From Stappia sp. (GTDB lineage: Bacteria > Pseudomonadota > Alphaproteobacteria > Rhizobiales > Stappiaceae): DNA of 64,000 bases. Positions within the stretch are counted from its first letter, which is position 1; each line of letters opens with the position of its first letter. A program made the translations under genes and the position numbers. Positions 30,363 to 41,076 of the stretch are shown in pieces. The notes beneath the pieces are model-generated. The model was not told the DNA's origin and made no database searches. It was given only the letters and a program-made list of their open reading frames with translations. The stretch spans positions 1,686,939 through 1,750,938 of the forward strand of contig NZ_CP157793.1 of assembly GCF_040110915.1 (NCBI RefSeq), given 5' to 3'.

Positions 30363-31685
30363 TCAGCGGAGTTTTTCGATGCGAATCATCTGCGGATCGC
30401 CGGCGACCACATTGCGCGCCATGATGGTGGCCAGCGCCCGCTTGACCGCCGCTTCCGTCGTTTCATAGGTCGTCAGGATGACCGGCTGCGGCGCATCGCT
30501 GTGCGGCTCGCTCAGGTCGCCCGCACGAGACCGGTCCCGCTGAACGATGGATTCCAGCGAAATGTCCTCGTCCGCCATGATCCGCGCGATTTCGGCGAAG
30601 GCGCCGGAGCGGTCGTAGACGGACAGGCGGATGTAATAGCCCCCCTCGTGCCGCCGCATGCGCGCCGCCTCGTAGGGGGCGAGCGTGTCGGCCGGCATGC
30701 CGAGCGTGGGAATTGCGTGCCCGCGCGCCACGTCGGCGATGTCGCCGAGCACGGCCGAGGCGGTCGCGTCGCCGCCCGCGCCGGGGCCCACCAGCACAAC
30801 CTCGCCGACCGCGTCGCCGTCGATGGCGACCGCGTTCAGCACGCCGTCGATGCGCGCGATGGCCGAGGTCTTGGGCACCATGGTCGGATGCACGCGCTGT
30901 TCGATGCCGCTGTCGGTGCGCTGCGCGACGCCGAGCAGCTTGATGCGGTAGCCGAGTTCGCCGGCCGCCTCGATGTCGGCCTGTGTGATCGAGGAAATGC
31001 CCTCGCAATAGATCGCCTCGCTGTCGATGCGCGACCCGAAGGCGAGCGACGTCAGGATGGCGAGCTTGTGCGCGGTGTCGAAGCCCTCGATGTCGAAGGT
31101 GGGATCGGCCTCCGCGTATCCCAGCCGCTGGGCGTCGGCGAGACAGTCGGAGAAATCGAGTCCCTCCTGCTCCATCCGCGTCAGGATGTAATTGCAGGTG
31201 CCGTTGAGGATGCCGTAGACGCGGGAAATCTCGTTGCCGGCCAACGCCTCGCGCATCGTCTTGATGACCGGGATGCCGCCGGCCACCGCCGCCTCGTAGA
31301 ACAGCGCGGTGCCGTTCGCCTCGGCCAGGGCCGCAAGCTCCACGCCATGGCGGGCGAGCAGCGCCTTGTTCGCCGTCACCACCGGCTTGCCGGCCGCAAG
31401 CGCGGCGCGCACGCTCGCTTCCGCCGGGCCGTCCTCGCCGCCGATCAGTTCCACGTAGACGTCGACATCCGCGGAGGTGGCGAGCGCCACCGGGTCGTCG
31501 AACCAGGCCATGCCGGAGAGATCGACGCCGCGATCGCGCGTGCGATCGCGCGCCGAGACCGCGCTGACCCGAACGGGCCTGCCGCAGCGTGCCGTCAGTG
31601 CATTCGATTTACGTTCGATCAGCCGCACAAGCGACGCGCCGACCGTGCCGAGGCCGGCAACGCCGACGCGCAAGTCCTTCGTCAT
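30363..31685 (-). CDS. hom: homoserine dehydrogenase
   Basis: A 440-residue enzyme that reduces aspartate semialdehyde to homoserine in threonine and methionine synthesis. The N-terminal NAD(P) domain has GVAGLGTVG (residues 8-16). The catalytic region carries VTANKALLARHG and ILNGTCNYILTRM. A C-terminal ACT domain (about residues 350-440, YYIRLSVYDRSGAFAEIARI) binds threonine for feedback control. The start is ATG 31685. It lies 55 bases downstream of the aminotransferase gene, probably in one operon. Confidence 0.96.
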   Translation of the reverse strand: MTKDLRVGVAGLGTVGASLVRLIERKSNALTARCGRPVRVSAVSARDRTRDRGVDLSGMAWFDDPVALATSADVDVYVELIGGEDGPAEASVRAALAAGKPVVTANKALLARHGVELAALAEANGTALFYEAAVAGGIPVIKTMREALAGNEISRVYGILNGTCNYILTRMEQEGLDFSDCLADAQRLGYAEADPTFDIEGFDTAHKLAILTSLAFGSRIDSEAIYCEGISSITQADIEAAGELGYRIKLLGVAQRTDSGIEQRVHPTMVPKTSAIARIDGVLNAVAIDGDAVGEVVLVGPGAGGDATASAVLGDIADVARGHAIPTLGMPADTLAPYEAARMRRHEGGYYIRLSVYDRSGAFAEIARIMADEDISLESIVQRDRSRAGDLSEPHSDAPQPVILTTYETTEAAVKRALATIMARNVVAGDPQMIRIEKLR

Positions 31686-31740
31686 GAAAACCGCAATCCG
31701 TTCGTGAGGCCCGACCGGGAGATGTGCAGGGGGTGAGACC

Positions 31741-32964
31741 CTAGCTCCGGCCCGAGGCGTCGATGGGGATGACGTTGTGCAACGTTTTGTCCGCCGTTTC
31801 AAGGAAGCGGCGCAAGCCCCGCGCCGCCTGGCGAATGCGCTGCTCGTTTTCCACCAGCGCGATGCGCACATGGCCGTCGCCGTACTCGCCGAAGCCGAGG
31901 CCCGGCGCCACGGCGACCTCGGCATGCTCGATCAGCAGCTTGGCGAATTCGACGGAGCCCAGATGGCGGAACTTCTCCGGAATCGGCGCCCAGGCGAACA
32001 TGCTGGCCTCGGGCGACGGCACTTCCCATCCGGCGCGGCCGAAGGCTTCCACCAGCGTGTCGCGGCGGCGCCTGTAGACGGCGCGGGCCTCGGCGATGCA
32101 GTCGTCGGGACCGTTGAGCGCCGCCGTCGCCGCCACCTGGATCGGCGTGAAGGCACCGTAGTCGAGGTAGCTCTTGACCCGCGCCAGCGCGGAAATCAGC
32201 CGCTCGTTGCCGACCGCGAACCCCATGCGCCAGCCCGGCATGGAATAGGTCTTGGACAGCGAGGTGAATTCGACCGCCACATCGATGGCGCCCTCCACCT
32301 GAAGGATCGAGGGCGGCGGCGTGTCGCCGAAGTAGATTTCCGAATAGGCCAGATCCGACAGCACGAAGATGTCGTGCTTCTTCGCGAAGGCCACGACCTC
32401 TCTGTAGAAGTCGAGATCGGCGACCGAGGCCGTCGGATTGGCCGGGTAGCACAGGATCATGGCGATCGGCTTGGGCACCGAGTGCACGAGCGCGCGCTCC
32501 AGCGCGTGAAACACCTCCGGTCCCGGCTCGGAGGGAATGGCGCGCAGCACCGCGCCGGCCATCAGAAAGCCGAAGGCGTGGATCGGGTAGCTCGGATTGG
32601 GGACGAGCACCACATCGCCCGGCGCGGAAATCGCCTGCGCCATATTGGCGAAGCCCTCCTTCGAGCCGAGGGTTGCGACCACCTGCGTCTCGGGATCGAG
32701 CTTCACCCCGAAGCGGCGGGCGTAATAGGCCGCCTGCGCCCGGCGCAGGCCGGGAATGCCCTTGGAGGCCGAATAGCGGTGCGTCTTGGGGTTTTGAACC
32801 GTCTCGGTCAGTTTGTCGACGATGTGCTGCGGGGTCGGCAGATCCGGGTTGCCCATCCCCAGATCGATGATGTCCGCGCCGTTCGCACGCGCCTTCGCCT
32901 TGAGCCGGTTGACCTGTTCAAACACATAAGGCGGCAGACGCCGCGTTTGATAGAATTCTTCCAT
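31741..32964 (-). CDS. class I/II aminotransferase (AlaC / LL-diaminopimelate aminotransferase-like)
   Basis: A 407-residue fold-type I PLP enzyme. The PLP lysine is Lys238 in SLSKTYSMPGWR, with NPSYP, YPANPT and SDLAYSEIYF around the cofactor site. The N-terminus MEEFYQTRRLPPYVFEQVN matches the AlaC/DapL-like group common next to hom in Hyphomicrobiales. It may make alanine from pyruvate or act on diaminopimelate-type substrates; sequence does not settle this. The start at 32964 has AAGGA upstream. Confidence 0.88.
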   Translation of the reverse strand: MEEFYQTRRLPPYVFEQVNRLKAKARANGADIIDLGMGNPDLPTPQHIVDKLTETVQNPKTHRYSASKGIPGLRRAQAAYYARRFGVKLDPETQVVATLGSKEGFANMAQAISAPGDVVLVPNPSYPIHAFGFLMAGAVLRAIPSEPGPEVFHALERALVHSVPKPIAMILCYPANPTASVADLDFYREVVAFAKKHDIFVLSDLAYSEIYFGDTPPPSILQVEGAIDVAVEFTSLSKTYSMPGWRMGFAVGNERLISALARVKSYLDYGAFTPIQVAATAALNGPDDCIAEARAVYRRRRDTLVEAFGRAGWEVPSPEASMFAWAPIPEKFRHLGSVEFAKLLIEHAEVAVAPGLGFGEYGDGHVRIALVENEQRIRQAARGLRRFLETADKTLHNVIPIDASGRS

Positions 32965-33174
32965 GGCTCGATCCTTGCCCGCATGCCGGAACTCGGGGCG
33001 GCGGTGCCGCGCGAAAAGGTCCTGTCCGAAACCGGCCGGTGGTTCTTGTCGTTCCGGGGCCCGTGCCGCAATCCGGCCGGCCGCCGATGTCGCCGGCACA
33101 TGCCGGTCGCCGCCGTCATAGCAGTCCGCGCCGACGCGCGCACCGCCAAATTGCGCCGCTGCAGCGCGTCTCGT

Positions 33175-33666
33175 TCAGTCTGCGCTCTCGATGTCGCGGA
33201 TCGCGCGCGCGCCATGGTCCGCGCCGAGCGCCCGAAGCTGGTCGAAGGAGGTCGCGGGGCGCGTGGGCCGGAGACCGTCGCGCTCCCGCGCCAGATCCCG
33301 CAGCCGTGCCTTGGCTTGCGCGGCCTGTTCGAGCGACATGAGCCCGGTGGACGGCGCGAGCGCGTCGATCGCCGGGTCGGCGGCCGGGGCCGTGGCGCCA
33401 CCGGTTTGGCCGGCCGTTCCGGGAGACGAAGCGACGACCCCTTGCGCGGCGCGCGATCGGGCGCCATCGGCATAGGCGTCGGCGCCGACGGCGATCCCCG
33501 AAGCGGTGTCGGAAACGGGCACGGCCGGCGTCACGTTGCGGGCCGAGGTCTGGCTCGGCTCGAGCGCGTCGACCAGCGTGCCGGCCGGCGTGTAGGCACA
33601 TCCGGCCAGCAGAACGGCGGCGCCGATTGCGAGCGCGCTTCGCCGGATCATTCCAAATCGCGACAC
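33175..33666 (-). CDS. putative lipoprotein
   Basis: A 163-residue protein with a lipoprotein signal peptide ending in lipobox LAGC (Cys at about residue 23). A low-complexity Ala/Thr/Pro-rich region follows, then a helical C-terminus with many Arg and Asp residues (SLEQAAQAKARLRDLARERD). I choose the GTG at 33666 because GAAGGG lies six bases upstream. The ATG at 33651 would also leave a complete signal peptide. No named family is recognised. A good promoter is found upstream. Confidence 0.6.
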   Translation of the reverse strand: MSRFGMIRRSALAIGAAVLLAGCAYTPAGTLVDALEPSQTSARNVTPAVPVSDTASGIAVGADAYADGARSRAAQGVVASSPGTAGQTGGATAPAADPAIDALAPSTGLMSLEQAAQAKARLRDLARERDGLRPTRPATSFDQLRALGADHGARAIRDIESAD

Positions 33667-33727
33667 GTCAGGCCCTTCTTCGCTAGCCGTCCCCCGCCCG
33701 TCTTGTAACCGGCGCGGGACGTACGAC

Positions 33728-33755
33728 ATTGTAAGCGCTTTGTCCAACTTGTCAG
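33728..33755 (-). promoter_or_regulatory. promoter of the lipoprotein gene
   Basis: On the minus strand CTGACA (33750-33755) and TACAAT (33728-33733) are separated by 16 bp. The -10 lies 61 bases before the GTG start. Confidence 0.5.
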
Positions 33756-33907
33756 GTGCGCGTCACACAACGGTATTATGCCGGCAACCGACCGGCCGAC
33801 GGTCGGAATCCGTGTATTTCATGGGCCCGGCGGCGCAAGTGTCCCTGACGTCGGGCGCTCACATCGGTTAAGATACACTTTTGAAGCAGACGGAGGATCC
33901 ATTCAGG

Positions 33908-35713
33908 ATGACGGACGAGACCCCTAATCCCCTTCTCCAGTATATCGTCAAGAATCCTGAAGCGTTTGCACACAATCTGGCCCGTATTGTGGAAAATGCA
34001 GGCAAGGCGATGGCCGCCTATGTCGAGCCGCGCGAAACCGGCCAGATCAGGCCCGAACTGGCCGACGAGCTGTCGTCGATCTTCAAGACCCTGAGCCAGG
34101 TCGGCGAATACTGGATGTCCGACCCGCAGCGCGCGATCGAGGCCCAGGGCCGGCTGATGACGAAATACATCGATCTGTGGAACGCCTCGCTCAAGCGCAT
34201 GATGGGCGAGACGGCGGCCCCCGCCGCGGCCCCCCAGCCCGGCGACCGGCGCTTCGGCGATCCGGAGTGGAACGAGAACCAGTTCTTCGACTTCGTGAAG
34301 CAGATCTATCTGATCACCTCGCAATGGGCCGAACAGCTCGTGAGCGAGGCGGCCGATCTCGACGATCACACCCGCCACAAGGCGGATTTCTACGTCAAGC
34401 AGATCGCCAATGCGCTGTCGCCGTCGAACTTCATCCTGACCAACCCGGAGCTCCTGCGCGAGACGCTGGAATCCGACGGCGAGAACCTGGTGCGCGGCAT
34501 GCAGTTGCTGGCCGAGGACATCAAGGCCGGCAAGGGCGACCTGAAGATCCGCCAGTCCGACCCGACCAAGTTCAAGGTCGGCGAGAACCTGGCCACGACG
34601 CCGGGCAAGGTGGTGGCGCAGAACGACGTCTGTCAGGTGATCCAGTACACGCCGACGACCGAGACGGTGCTCAAGCGGCCGCTGATGATCGTGCCGCCGT
34701 GGATCAACAAGTTCTACATTCTCGATCTCAACCCGGAGAAATCCTACATCAAGTGGGCGGTGGAGCAGGGCCACACGGTCTTCGTGATCTCCTGGGTCAA
34801 TCCCAACGAGCGGCAGGCGCAGAAGGGCTTCGAGCACTACATGCGCGAGGGCGTTCTGGAGACGCTCGACGTCATCAAGCGGGCCACCCGCCAGGAGGAG
34901 GTCAATGCCGTCGGCTATTGCGTGGGCGGCACGCTGCTCGGCGTGACGCTGGCCTATATGGCCGCCGTCGGCGACGAGCGGATCAAGACCGCGACCTTCT
35001 TCACCACCCAGGTGGACTTCACCCATGCCGGCGATCTCAAGGTCTTCGTCGACGAGGAGCAGATCGAACTCGTCGAGAAGCGCATGAAGGAAAAGGGCTA
35101 TCTCGACGGCTCAAAGATGGCCTCGGCCTTCAACCTGCTGCGCTCGAACGACCTGATCTGGCCCTATGTGGTCAACAATTACCTCAAGGGCCGCGAGCCC
35201 TTCCCCTTCGACCTGCTCTACTGGAACTCCGATTCCACCCGCATGCCGGCGGCAAACCACTCCTTCTACCTGCGCAACTGCTATCTGGAGAACCGGCTGT
35301 CGCAGGGCACGATGGAGATCGCCGGCGAGCGGCTCGATCTCGGCAAGGTCACCATCCCGATCTACAATCTGGCGACGCGCGAGGATCACATCGCCCCGCC
35401 GGAATCGGTGTTCCTCGGATCGCAGTTCTTCGGCGGGCCGGTCGACTACGTGCTGTCCGGCTCGGGTCACATCGCCGGCGTGGTCAATCCGCCGTCGCGC
35501 AACAAGTACCAGTTCTGGACGAACGGCCCGCCGGCCGGCGAACTGAAGGACTGGCTCGCCACGGCCGAGGAGCATCCCGGATCGTGGTGGCCGCATTGGG
35601 ACGCCTGGATCCGCGGTCACGACGCAACCACCGCCAAGGCCCGCAAGCCCGGCGCCTACCGGATGAAGATCATCGAGGACGCGCCGGGCAGCTACGTCAA
35701 GGCGAGTTCCTGA
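33908..35713 (+). CDS. phaC: class I poly(3-hydroxyalkanoate) synthase
   Basis: A 601-residue PHA/PHB polymerase that joins 3-hydroxyacyl-CoA monomers on granules. The lipase-like box is GYCVGGT with nucleophile Cys338. Catalytic Asp and His are expected in [11 protein letters not shown] and [12 protein letters not shown]. The N-terminal domain (about residues 1-200) is the usual class I PhaC_N region, with [13 protein letters not shown] 33908 is used, with GGAGG 11 bases upstream; a TTG at 33881 is possible. No phaAB, phaR or phasin gene is adjacent. Confidence 0.96.
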   Translation: MTDETPNPLLQYIVKNPEAFAHNLARIVENAGKAMAAYVEPRETGQIRPELADELSSIFKTLSQVGEYWMSDPQRAIEAQGRLMTKYIDLWNASLKRMMGETAAPAAAPQPGDRRFGDPEWNENQFFDFVKQIYLITSQWAEQLVSEAADLDDHTRHKADFYVKQIANALSPSNFILTNPELLRETLESDGENLVRGMQLLAEDIKAGKGDLKIRQSDPTKFKVGENLATTPGKVVAQNDVCQVIQYTPTTETVLKRPLMIVPPWINKFYILDLNPEKSYIKWAVEQGHTVFVISWVNPNERQAQKGFEHYMREGVLETLDVIKRATRQEEVNAVGYCVGGTLLGVTLAYMAAVGDERIKTATFFTTQVDFTHAGDLKVFVDEEQIELVEKRMKEKGYLDGSKMASAFNLLRSNDLIWPYVVNNYLKGREPFPFDLLYWNSDSTRMPAANHSFYLRNCYLENRLSQGTMEIAGERLDLGKVTIPIYNLATREDHIAPPESVFLGSQFFGGPVDYVLSGSGHIAGVVNPPSRNKYQFWTNGPPAGELKDWLATAEEHPGSWWPHWDAWIRGHDATTAKARKPGAYRMKIIEDAPGSYVKASS

Positions 35714-36028
35714 CGGGCGCGACGCTGACCTTTCGCAAAGCGAGCTTGCCGGTTTTCCCGATATCCGAGGCCTCGCGGCGCCGGCCGCGCCGGGCTTGGC
35801 GCTCGTCGCGCCCCTCGCCGGGTCCGATCCTGCGTTGAAAATCACGCCGGTTCACGCCGTGAACCATGGCATCGGGTCGCGCCTTCGGGTAAACTTGGAC
35901 TCCACCTTGGCGCACGCGCTCTGCCGTGCCGCGCGGAGCGTCCGCGCGGCTCACATTGTCCGGTCCGCGACGTGCCCGAAGCCCGGACGAACCGGATCCC
36001 GAGCCGCGTCCACGACCGCCGGAGTGCC
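35714..36028. other. intergenic region between phaC and the DUF6653 gene
   Basis: About 315 bases with no supported gene, terminator with T-run, or clear promoter hexamers. Only weak GC-rich dyads are seen. Confidence 0.35.
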
Positions 36029-36652
36029 ATGCGACAGACCCAACCAGCCCCGGTTTCCAAACCGCCGCGCAGCGCCTACGCGGCCTATCGGCCGATGAAC
36101 GCCGGGCGGATGCCCATGCTGGGCATGGATGCGGACGTGTGGCAGCGCCACGCGAGCGGCTGGAGCGTGTGGACCCGCTTTGCCACGCTGCCGCTCTTGT
36201 TTCTCGCGATCTGGTCGCACGTCTGGATCGGCTGGCCGCTGGCGGGTCTGGCCGTCGCCGTGGTGTGCATCTGGCTGTGGCTCAATCCCCGGATCTTTCC
36301 CGCCCCGCGCACCTTCGACACCTGGCGCGCGCGGGCGACCTTCGGCGAGCGCGTCTGGCTCAACCGCGCCCGCGTCCCGATCCCCGCCGCCGACAATCGC
36401 CGCGCCGTGGCGCTGTCGCTGGTGACGAGCTTCGGCTTCGTGCTCGGCCTGTGGGGCGCGGTGACGACCGGCGTCGCGGCCGTGATCCTCGGCACGCTGC
36501 TGACCTATGCCGGCAAGATCGCCTTCCTGCAGGGCATGGTCCGCCTCTACGACAAGATGCGCGACGCGCATCCCGTCTACCGCTCCTGGACCATCGTGCC
36601 GGTCAACGACAACACCGCCGACGCCCGCGCCCACGGCCGCACGGGCTCGTGA
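36029..36652 (+). CDS. DUF6653 family membrane protein
   Basis: A 207-residue protein with two pairs of hydrophobic segments (about residues 55-95 and 130-165). Between them lies a conserved-looking WLNPRIFPAPRTFDTWRARATFGERVWL stretch, which I associate with DUF6653; the assignment is from memory. GGAG four bases before ATG 36029 supports the start. Function is unknown. Confidence 0.6.
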   Translation: MRQTQPAPVSKPPRSAYAAYRPMNAGRMPMLGMDADVWQRHASGWSVWTRFATLPLLFLAIWSHVWIGWPLAGLAVAVVCIWLWLNPRIFPAPRTFDTWRARATFGERVWLNRARVPIPAADNRRAVALSLVTSFGFVLGLWGAVTTGVAAVILGTLLTYAGKIAFLQGMVRLYDKMRDAHPVYRSWTIVPVNDNTADARAHGRTGS

Positions 36653-36682
36653 GGCGCACCCGCGCGACGCCGGCCTCTCCGC

Positions 36683-37894
36683 TCAGCCCGTGCGCGTGAG
36701 CACCCTGTCGAAACGCTCCACCGCCCAGTCGACGTCCTCCGCGCCCAGCACCAGCGGCGGGGCGATGCGGATCGTGTGGTCGTGCGTGTCCTTGGCGAGA
36801 ATTCCCTCCTCGCGCAGCGCCTCGCAATAGGCGCGCGCGCCGCCGGCCTCCGGATGCAGTTCGACGGCGAGCATCAGCCCGCGCCCGCGCACCTCGCGCA
36901 CGGCGTTGGAGCGGATGGCGGCAAGCCCCGCCTTGAAGCGTGCGCCCTGCTCGTCCGCGTTCTCGATCATGCCTTCCTCGACGAGGACCGCGAGCGCGGC
37001 GCGGGCGACCGCGCAGGCGAGCGGATTGCCGCCGAAGGTCGAACCGTGTTCGCCCTGCTGCAGCACGCCCAGGACTTCCGAGTTGGAGAGCACGGCGGAG
37101 ACCGGATAGAAGCCGCCCGACAGCGCCTTGCCGACCAGCGTCACATCGGCCTCGATGCCCTCGTGCTCCTCCGCGAGAAACCTGCCGGTGCGCCCCAACC
37201 CGGTCTGGATCTCGTCCAGGATCAGCGTCACGTCGCGGGCGCTGCAGAGTTCGCGCACCTTGCGAAAGTAGCCCTCGGGCGGCAGCAGGATGCCGGCCTC
37301 GCCCTGGATCGGCTCGACCAGAAAGGCGACCGTATTGTCCGTGACGGCCGCCGCGAAGGCCTCGAAATCGCCGAAGGGCACCACCTTGAAGCCGGGCGCG
37401 AAGGGGCCGAAGCCACTGCGTGCCACCGGATCGGTCGAGAAGCCGACGATGCCGAGGGTGCGGCCGTGAAAATTGTTGTCGCAGACGATGATCTCGGCTT
37501 CGCCGTCCGGCACGCCCTTCACCTCATAGCCCCATTTGCGCACCGCCTTGACGGCGCTTTCGACCGCCTCGGCGCCGGAGTTCATCGGCAGGATCTTGTG
37601 CGCGCCGGTGAGCCTTGCGAGATCCTCGTAGAGCAGCGCGAGCTGGTCGTTGCGAAAGGCGCGCGAGGTCAGCGTCAGCTTCGCCGACTGCTCGACCATT
37701 GCCTCTCGTATTCTCGGGTGGCAGTGGCCCTGATTGACGGCCGAATAGGCGGCGAGGCAATCCATGTAGCGGCGCCCGTCGACATCCCACACCCAGATCC
37801 CCTCGCCGCGCGTCAGGACCACGTCGATCGGCTTGTAGTTATGGGCCCCGAGCCGGTGTTCGGCGGCGATATAGTCTTGCGGCAAGCGGCTCAT
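36683..37894 (-). CDS. rocD: ornithine aminotransferase
   Basis: A 403-residue class III PLP aminotransferase that converts ornithine to glutamate-5-semialdehyde. The PLP lysine is Lys256 in [29 protein letters not shown] and [12 protein letters not shown] are family landmarks, and [11 protein letters not shown] near the N-terminus is typical of RocD over acetylornithine aminotransferase. The start at 37894 has GGGAGA upstream. It lies 31 bases downstream of arginase, forming an arginine-ornithine catabolic operon. Confidence 0.94.
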   Translation of the reverse strand: MSRLPQDYIAAEHRLGAHNYKPIDVVLTRGEGIWVWDVDGRRYMDCLAAYSAVNQGHCHPRIREAMVEQSAKLTLTSRAFRNDQLALLYEDLARLTGAHKILPMNSGAEAVESAVKAVRKWGYEVKGVPDGEAEIIVCDNNFHGRTLGIVGFSTDPVARSGFGPFAPGFKVVPFGDFEAFAAAVTDNTVAFLVEPIQGEAGILLPPEGYFRKVRELCSARDVTLILDEIQTGLGRTGRFLAEEHEGIEADVTLVGKALSGGFYPVSAVLSNSEVLGVLQQGEHGSTFGGNPLACAVARAALAVLVEEGMIENADEQGARFKAGLAAIRSNAVREVRGRGLMLAVELHPEAGGARAYCEALREEGILAKDTHDHTIRIAPPLVLGAEDVDWAVERFDRVLTRTG

Positions 37895-37925
37895 CGGCGG
37901 TCTCCCGTCTGCTGTCTTGTCTCGG

Positions 37926-38879
37926 TCAGGCAAAGGCCTGCGTCGGGCGGTCCATCACGTCCTGACCGAACAGGCTTGCGACCAGTTCCGCCAGAACGAG
38001 CGCGCTTTGACCGCGCACGTCGAGGAAGGGGTTGAGTTCGACGACATCGAGCGACACGGTCAGCCCCGCATCCTCCAGAAGCTCCATGACCAGATGCGCC
38101 TCGCGATAGGTCGCCCCGCCGGGCACCGTCGTGCCGACGCCGGGCGCGAGGTCCGGATCGAGGAAGTCGACATCGAGCGACACATGAAGAACGCCGCCTT
38201 CCTCTCTGACCTGCTTGAGAAACTGCTTCATCAGGAGCGACACACCTTCCTCGTCGATGCGCCGCATGTCGCAGACCTGGACGCCGCGCGCGCGCAGCAG
38301 GGCGCGCTCGCCCGGGTCGATGGAGCGCGCGCCGAAAACGCACATGCGCCCGGGCGCGACCGTTTCGGCCGGTTGATCGCCCATCAGGGGTGCCAGCTCG
38401 GCTTCGCCGGCGAGGCTCGCCAGCGCCATGCCGTGCAGATTTCCCGAGGGCGAGGTGTCCGGCGTGTTGAAATCGGCGTGAGCATCGAGCCACAGCACGA
38501 AGAGCGGACGGCCCTGCTCCTGCCAGTGGCGCGCAACGCCGGCAACGGAGCCCATCGACAGCGCATGGTCGCCGCCGAGGAACACCGGCAGGCACCCGCT
38601 GCGCGACAGCTCATAGGCGCGCGCCGCAAGCGGGCGGATCCAGCCGGCGACGGCCTCGGCCTCCCGCGCGGTCCCGCGAAGGGTCAAGGGGGCGACGGCA
38701 GCGGGGGCGAGCGGCGCAAGATCACCGAGATCGCGCACGGACCAGCCGAGCGCGGAAAGCCGGCCTTCCAGATCGGCGATCCTGAGCGCCGCCGGCCCCA
38801 TGGCCGCCCCCCGGCGCCCGGTTCCGGCCTCGATGGGCACGCCCAACAGGGCGATCTCCTGGTCGCGACTTGCGCGCAT
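37926..38879 (-). CDS. rocF: arginase
   Basis: A 317-residue Mn-dependent arginase that hydrolyses arginine to ornithine and urea. Metal-binding motifs are GGDH (102-105), DAHADFNTP (132-140) and the SLDVDFLDP stretch. The start at 38879 has GGAGG seven bases upstream. It is the first gene of rocF-rocD and diverges from an Lrp-type regulator across 164 bases, which suggests direct control by that regulator. Confidence 0.95.
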   Translation of the reverse strand: MRASRDQEIALLGVPIEAGTGRRGAAMGPAALRIADLEGRLSALGWSVRDLGDLAPLAPAAVAPLTLRGTAREAEAVAGWIRPLAARAYELSRSGCLPVFLGGDHALSMGSVAGVARHWQEQGRPLFVLWLDAHADFNTPDTSPSGNLHGMALASLAGEAELAPLMGDQPAETVAPGRMCVFGARSIDPGERALLRARGVQVCDMRRIDEEGVSLLMKQFLKQVREEGGVLHVSLDVDFLDPDLAPGVGTTVPGGATYREAHLVMELLEDAGLTVSLDVVELNPFLDVRGQSALVLAELVASLFGQDVMDRPTQAFA

Positions 38880-39043
38880 GCCGATGCCTCCAATGCCGTG
38901 GCGGTGTCCGTTTCCCGAGCCCGCGCGCAAAGCGCGCCAGGCCCGACACGCGTCAGGATGCGTCGGGAGAAAGTTGGCGAAAAGCTGGAATTATGGCGTT
39001 TTGCAAGCTACATTTGACGATCTGAGAAGCGATACTGAGCAAA

Positions 39044-39472
39044 ATGCCCATGGACGATCTCGACCGCCGCCTCATCGCGCTTCTGCGCCACGACGCGCGC
39101 GCGCCTGTCGCGACGCTGGCCGCCGACCTCGGCGTGTCGCGCGCGACCGCCAAGGCACGGCTCGACCGGCTCGTGGACAGCGGCGTCATCCAGGGCTTCA
39201 CGATCAATCTGCGCAAGGCCGAGGACGGCGGCCGGGTCCGGGCCATCATGATGATCGAAGTGGAGGGCCACCGCAGCGAGACCGTACTGCGCCGGCTCTA
39301 CGGCTTTCCGCAGGTCCGACGGCTGCACACCACCAACGGGCGCTGGGACATCGTCGCGGAGCTGGAGACCGACACGCTGGAGGCCTTCGACCGGCTCCTG
39401 TCGGAGATCCGGCGTCTCGACGGCATCGCGGGGTCCGAAACCAGCATCCTGCTCGCCGCCCGCAAGGGCTAA
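39044..39472 (+). CDS. Lrp/AsnC family transcriptional regulator
   Basis: A 142-residue regulator. The N-terminal winged helix (about residues 4-60, LDRRLIALLRHDARAPVATLAADLGVS) binds DNA, and the C-terminal RAM domain (about 65-140) binds an effector amino acid. It diverges from rocF-rocD, so arginine- or ornithine-responsive control of that operon is likely, though inferred from position only. Either ATG 39044 or 39050 could be the start; the Shine-Dalgarno is weak. Confidence 0.92.
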   Translation: MPMDDLDRRLIALLRHDARAPVATLAADLGVSRATAKARLDRLVDSGVIQGFTINLRKAEDGGRVRAIMMIEVEGHRSETVLRRLYGFPQVRRLHTTNGRWDIVAELETDTLEAFDRLLSEIRRLDGIAGSETSILLAARKG

Positions 39473-39491
39473 ACATTGGTCGGCGGGCCAC

Positions 39492-39947
39492 TCAGCGCGA
39501 AAGCGTCTTTTCGAAGAAGATCCGGTCGAAGCCGTCCACCGTCGCGCGCCCCGTCTCGCGGAAACCGAGACGGCGGTACCAGGCGGCGTTCCGGGTCATG
39601 ACCGCATTGGTGTAGAGCGTGTAGCGATCCGCGCGGGCCGCGATGAACGCCTCGACCAGCGCGATGAGCCGCGCGCCGCAGCCCCGCCCGCGCCAGGCCC
39701 CGGCGACCGCCAGATTGTCGAGCACGAAGCCCTCGCCCGTGTCGATCACGACCGCGAAGCCCGCGAGTTCCCCGACCGCGCCATCGCTCAGCACGAAGAC
39801 CGTGTCGTCGCGGATGTGAGCGGCATAGTCGGCATCCATCGGCGCGGGCCGGCGGCCGATGGCCGGGATGTATCCGGCATAGGCCTCGCGCGCGATCGCC
39901 AAAAGCGCGTCCGCGTCCTCCGGTCGTGCCAGCCTGTGCGTGAGCAT
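39492..39947 (-). CDS. GNAT family N-acetyltransferase
   Basis: A 151-residue protein with the GNAT fold. Motif A is VLDNLAVAGAWRGRGCGARLIALVEA, the acetyl-CoA pyrophosphate-binding loop. It also has WYRRLGFRETGR near the C-terminus. GGGGGAG before the start at 39947 decides it. The substrate is unknown. It faces the Lrp-type regulator convergently and follows the ribosomal operon terminator. Confidence 0.85.
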   Translation of the reverse strand: MLTHRLARPEDADALLAIAREAYAGYIPAIGRRPAPMDADYAAHIRDDTVFVLSDGAVGELAGFAVVIDTGEGFVLDNLAVAGAWRGRGCGARLIALVEAFIAARADRYTLYTNAVMTRNAAWYRRLGFRETGRATVDGFDRIFFEKTLSR

Positions 39948-39960
39948 CGCTCCCCCAACG

Positions 39961-39993
39961 AAAAAGGCGCTGCATGGTAGCATGCAGCGCCTT
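39961..39993 (-). terminator. terminator of the rplM-rpsI operon
   Basis: A perfect 13-bp stem (AAGGCGCTGCATG at 39964-39976 with 39981-39993) with a four-base loop. An A-run on the plus strand gives UUUUU in the rpsI transcript. It lies 25 bases after the rpsI stop. Confidence 0.85.
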
Positions 39994-40017
39994 CTTGCAA
40001 AAATCGGAGGTGCGCGA

Positions 40018-40494
40018 TCAGCGCTTGGAGAACTGGAAGCTCCGGCGGGCCTTGCGGCGGCCGTACTTCTTGCGCTCCACCACGCGGCTGTCGCGGGTCA
40101 GGAAGCCTTCCTTCTTGAGCACACCGCGCAGCTCCGGCTCGTAATGCGTGAGCGCCTTGGAGATGCCGTGACGCAGCGCACCCGCCTGACCGGACAGACC
40201 GCCGCCGGTCACCGTGGCGACGACGTCATACTGGCCGTCGCGGTCGGTGAGGACGATCGGCTGGCGCAGGATCATCTGCAGCACCGGACGCGCGAAGTAC
40301 TCCGAGAAGTCCTTCTTGTTGATCGTGATCTTGCCCGTGCCCGGCTTGATCCAGACGCGCGCGATGGCGTCCTTGCGCTTGCCGGTGGCATAGGCGCGGC
40401 CCTGCGCATCGAGCTTCTGCACGTGCACCGGCGCCTGCGTCTCGGCCGCGCCGACGGCGTCGCCCAGCTCTTCGAGGGACTGAAGCTCAGCCAT
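40018..40494 (-). CDS. rpsI: 30S ribosomal protein S9
   Basis: A 158-residue S9. The core (about residues 32-158) has [19 protein letters not shown], and the C-terminus is the conserved [17 protein letters not shown] tail that reaches the P site. The roughly 30-residue N-terminal extension is usual for Alphaproteobacteria. It follows rplM by two bases. Confidence 0.98.
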   Translation of the reverse strand: MAELQSLEELGDAVGAAETQAPVHVQKLDAQGRAYATGKRKDAIARVWIKPGTGKITINKKDFSEYFARPVLQMILRQPIVLTDRDGQYDVVATVTGGGLSGQAGALRHGISKALTHYEPELRGVLKKEGFLTRDSRVVERKKYGRRKARRSFQFSKR

Positions 40495-40496
40495 GA

Positions 40497-40964
40497 TTAC
40501 GCCCTCTTCCCGTCGTTCTTCGCATTCATCGCCTTGAAGTCGACCGGAACCGGCGACTGGGCCTCATGCGGATGGTTGGACCCGGCGTAGATCCGGAGGT
40601 TCTTCAGCTGCGCACGGCTGAGCGGACCGCCCGGCATCATGCGCTTGACGGCCTGCTCCAGCACGCGCTCGGGGAACTTGCCCTCGAAGATCGCGCGCGC
40701 CTTGCGCTCCTTGATGCCGCCGGGATAGCCGGTGTGCCAGTAGTAGGTCTTGTCGGTGTACTTCTTGCCCGTCAGCACGGCCTTGTCGGCATTGATGACG
40801 ATGACATTGTCACCGCAGTCGATGTGCGGCGTGAAGGTCGACTTGGTCTTGCCGCGCAGCGTGTTGGCGATGAAGGCGGCCAGACGGCCGACCACAACAC
40901 CCTCGGCGTCGATCAAGATCCACTTCTTCTCGACCTCGGCCGGTTTGGCGGAGTAGGTCTTCAT
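40497..40964 (-). CDS. rplM: 50S ribosomal protein L13
   Basis: A 155-residue L13 with [17 protein letters not shown] near the start and the [14 protein letters not shown] and [17 protein letters not shown] stretches of the family. The start is ATG 40964. It is the first gene of the rplM-rpsI operon and is preceded by a promoter with a perfect -35. Confidence 0.98.
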   Translation of the reverse strand: MKTYSAKPAEVEKKWILIDAEGVVVGRLAAFIANTLRGKTKSTFTPHIDCGDNVIVINADKAVLTGKKYTDKTYYWHTGYPGGIKERKARAIFEGKFPERVLEQAVKRMMPGGPLSRAQLKNLRIYAGSNHPHEAQSPVPVDFKAMNAKNDGKRA

Positions 40965-41076
40965 GGGTGCGATCCGTTTCTCGTGCAGACCCTGACGGGT
41001 CCCCTCGTGCGAACCCGCTAGGGTCCGAAGTCCATGCAAGGCACCCCCGAAACCGGGTGCGCCCGCGTCGATGCAG

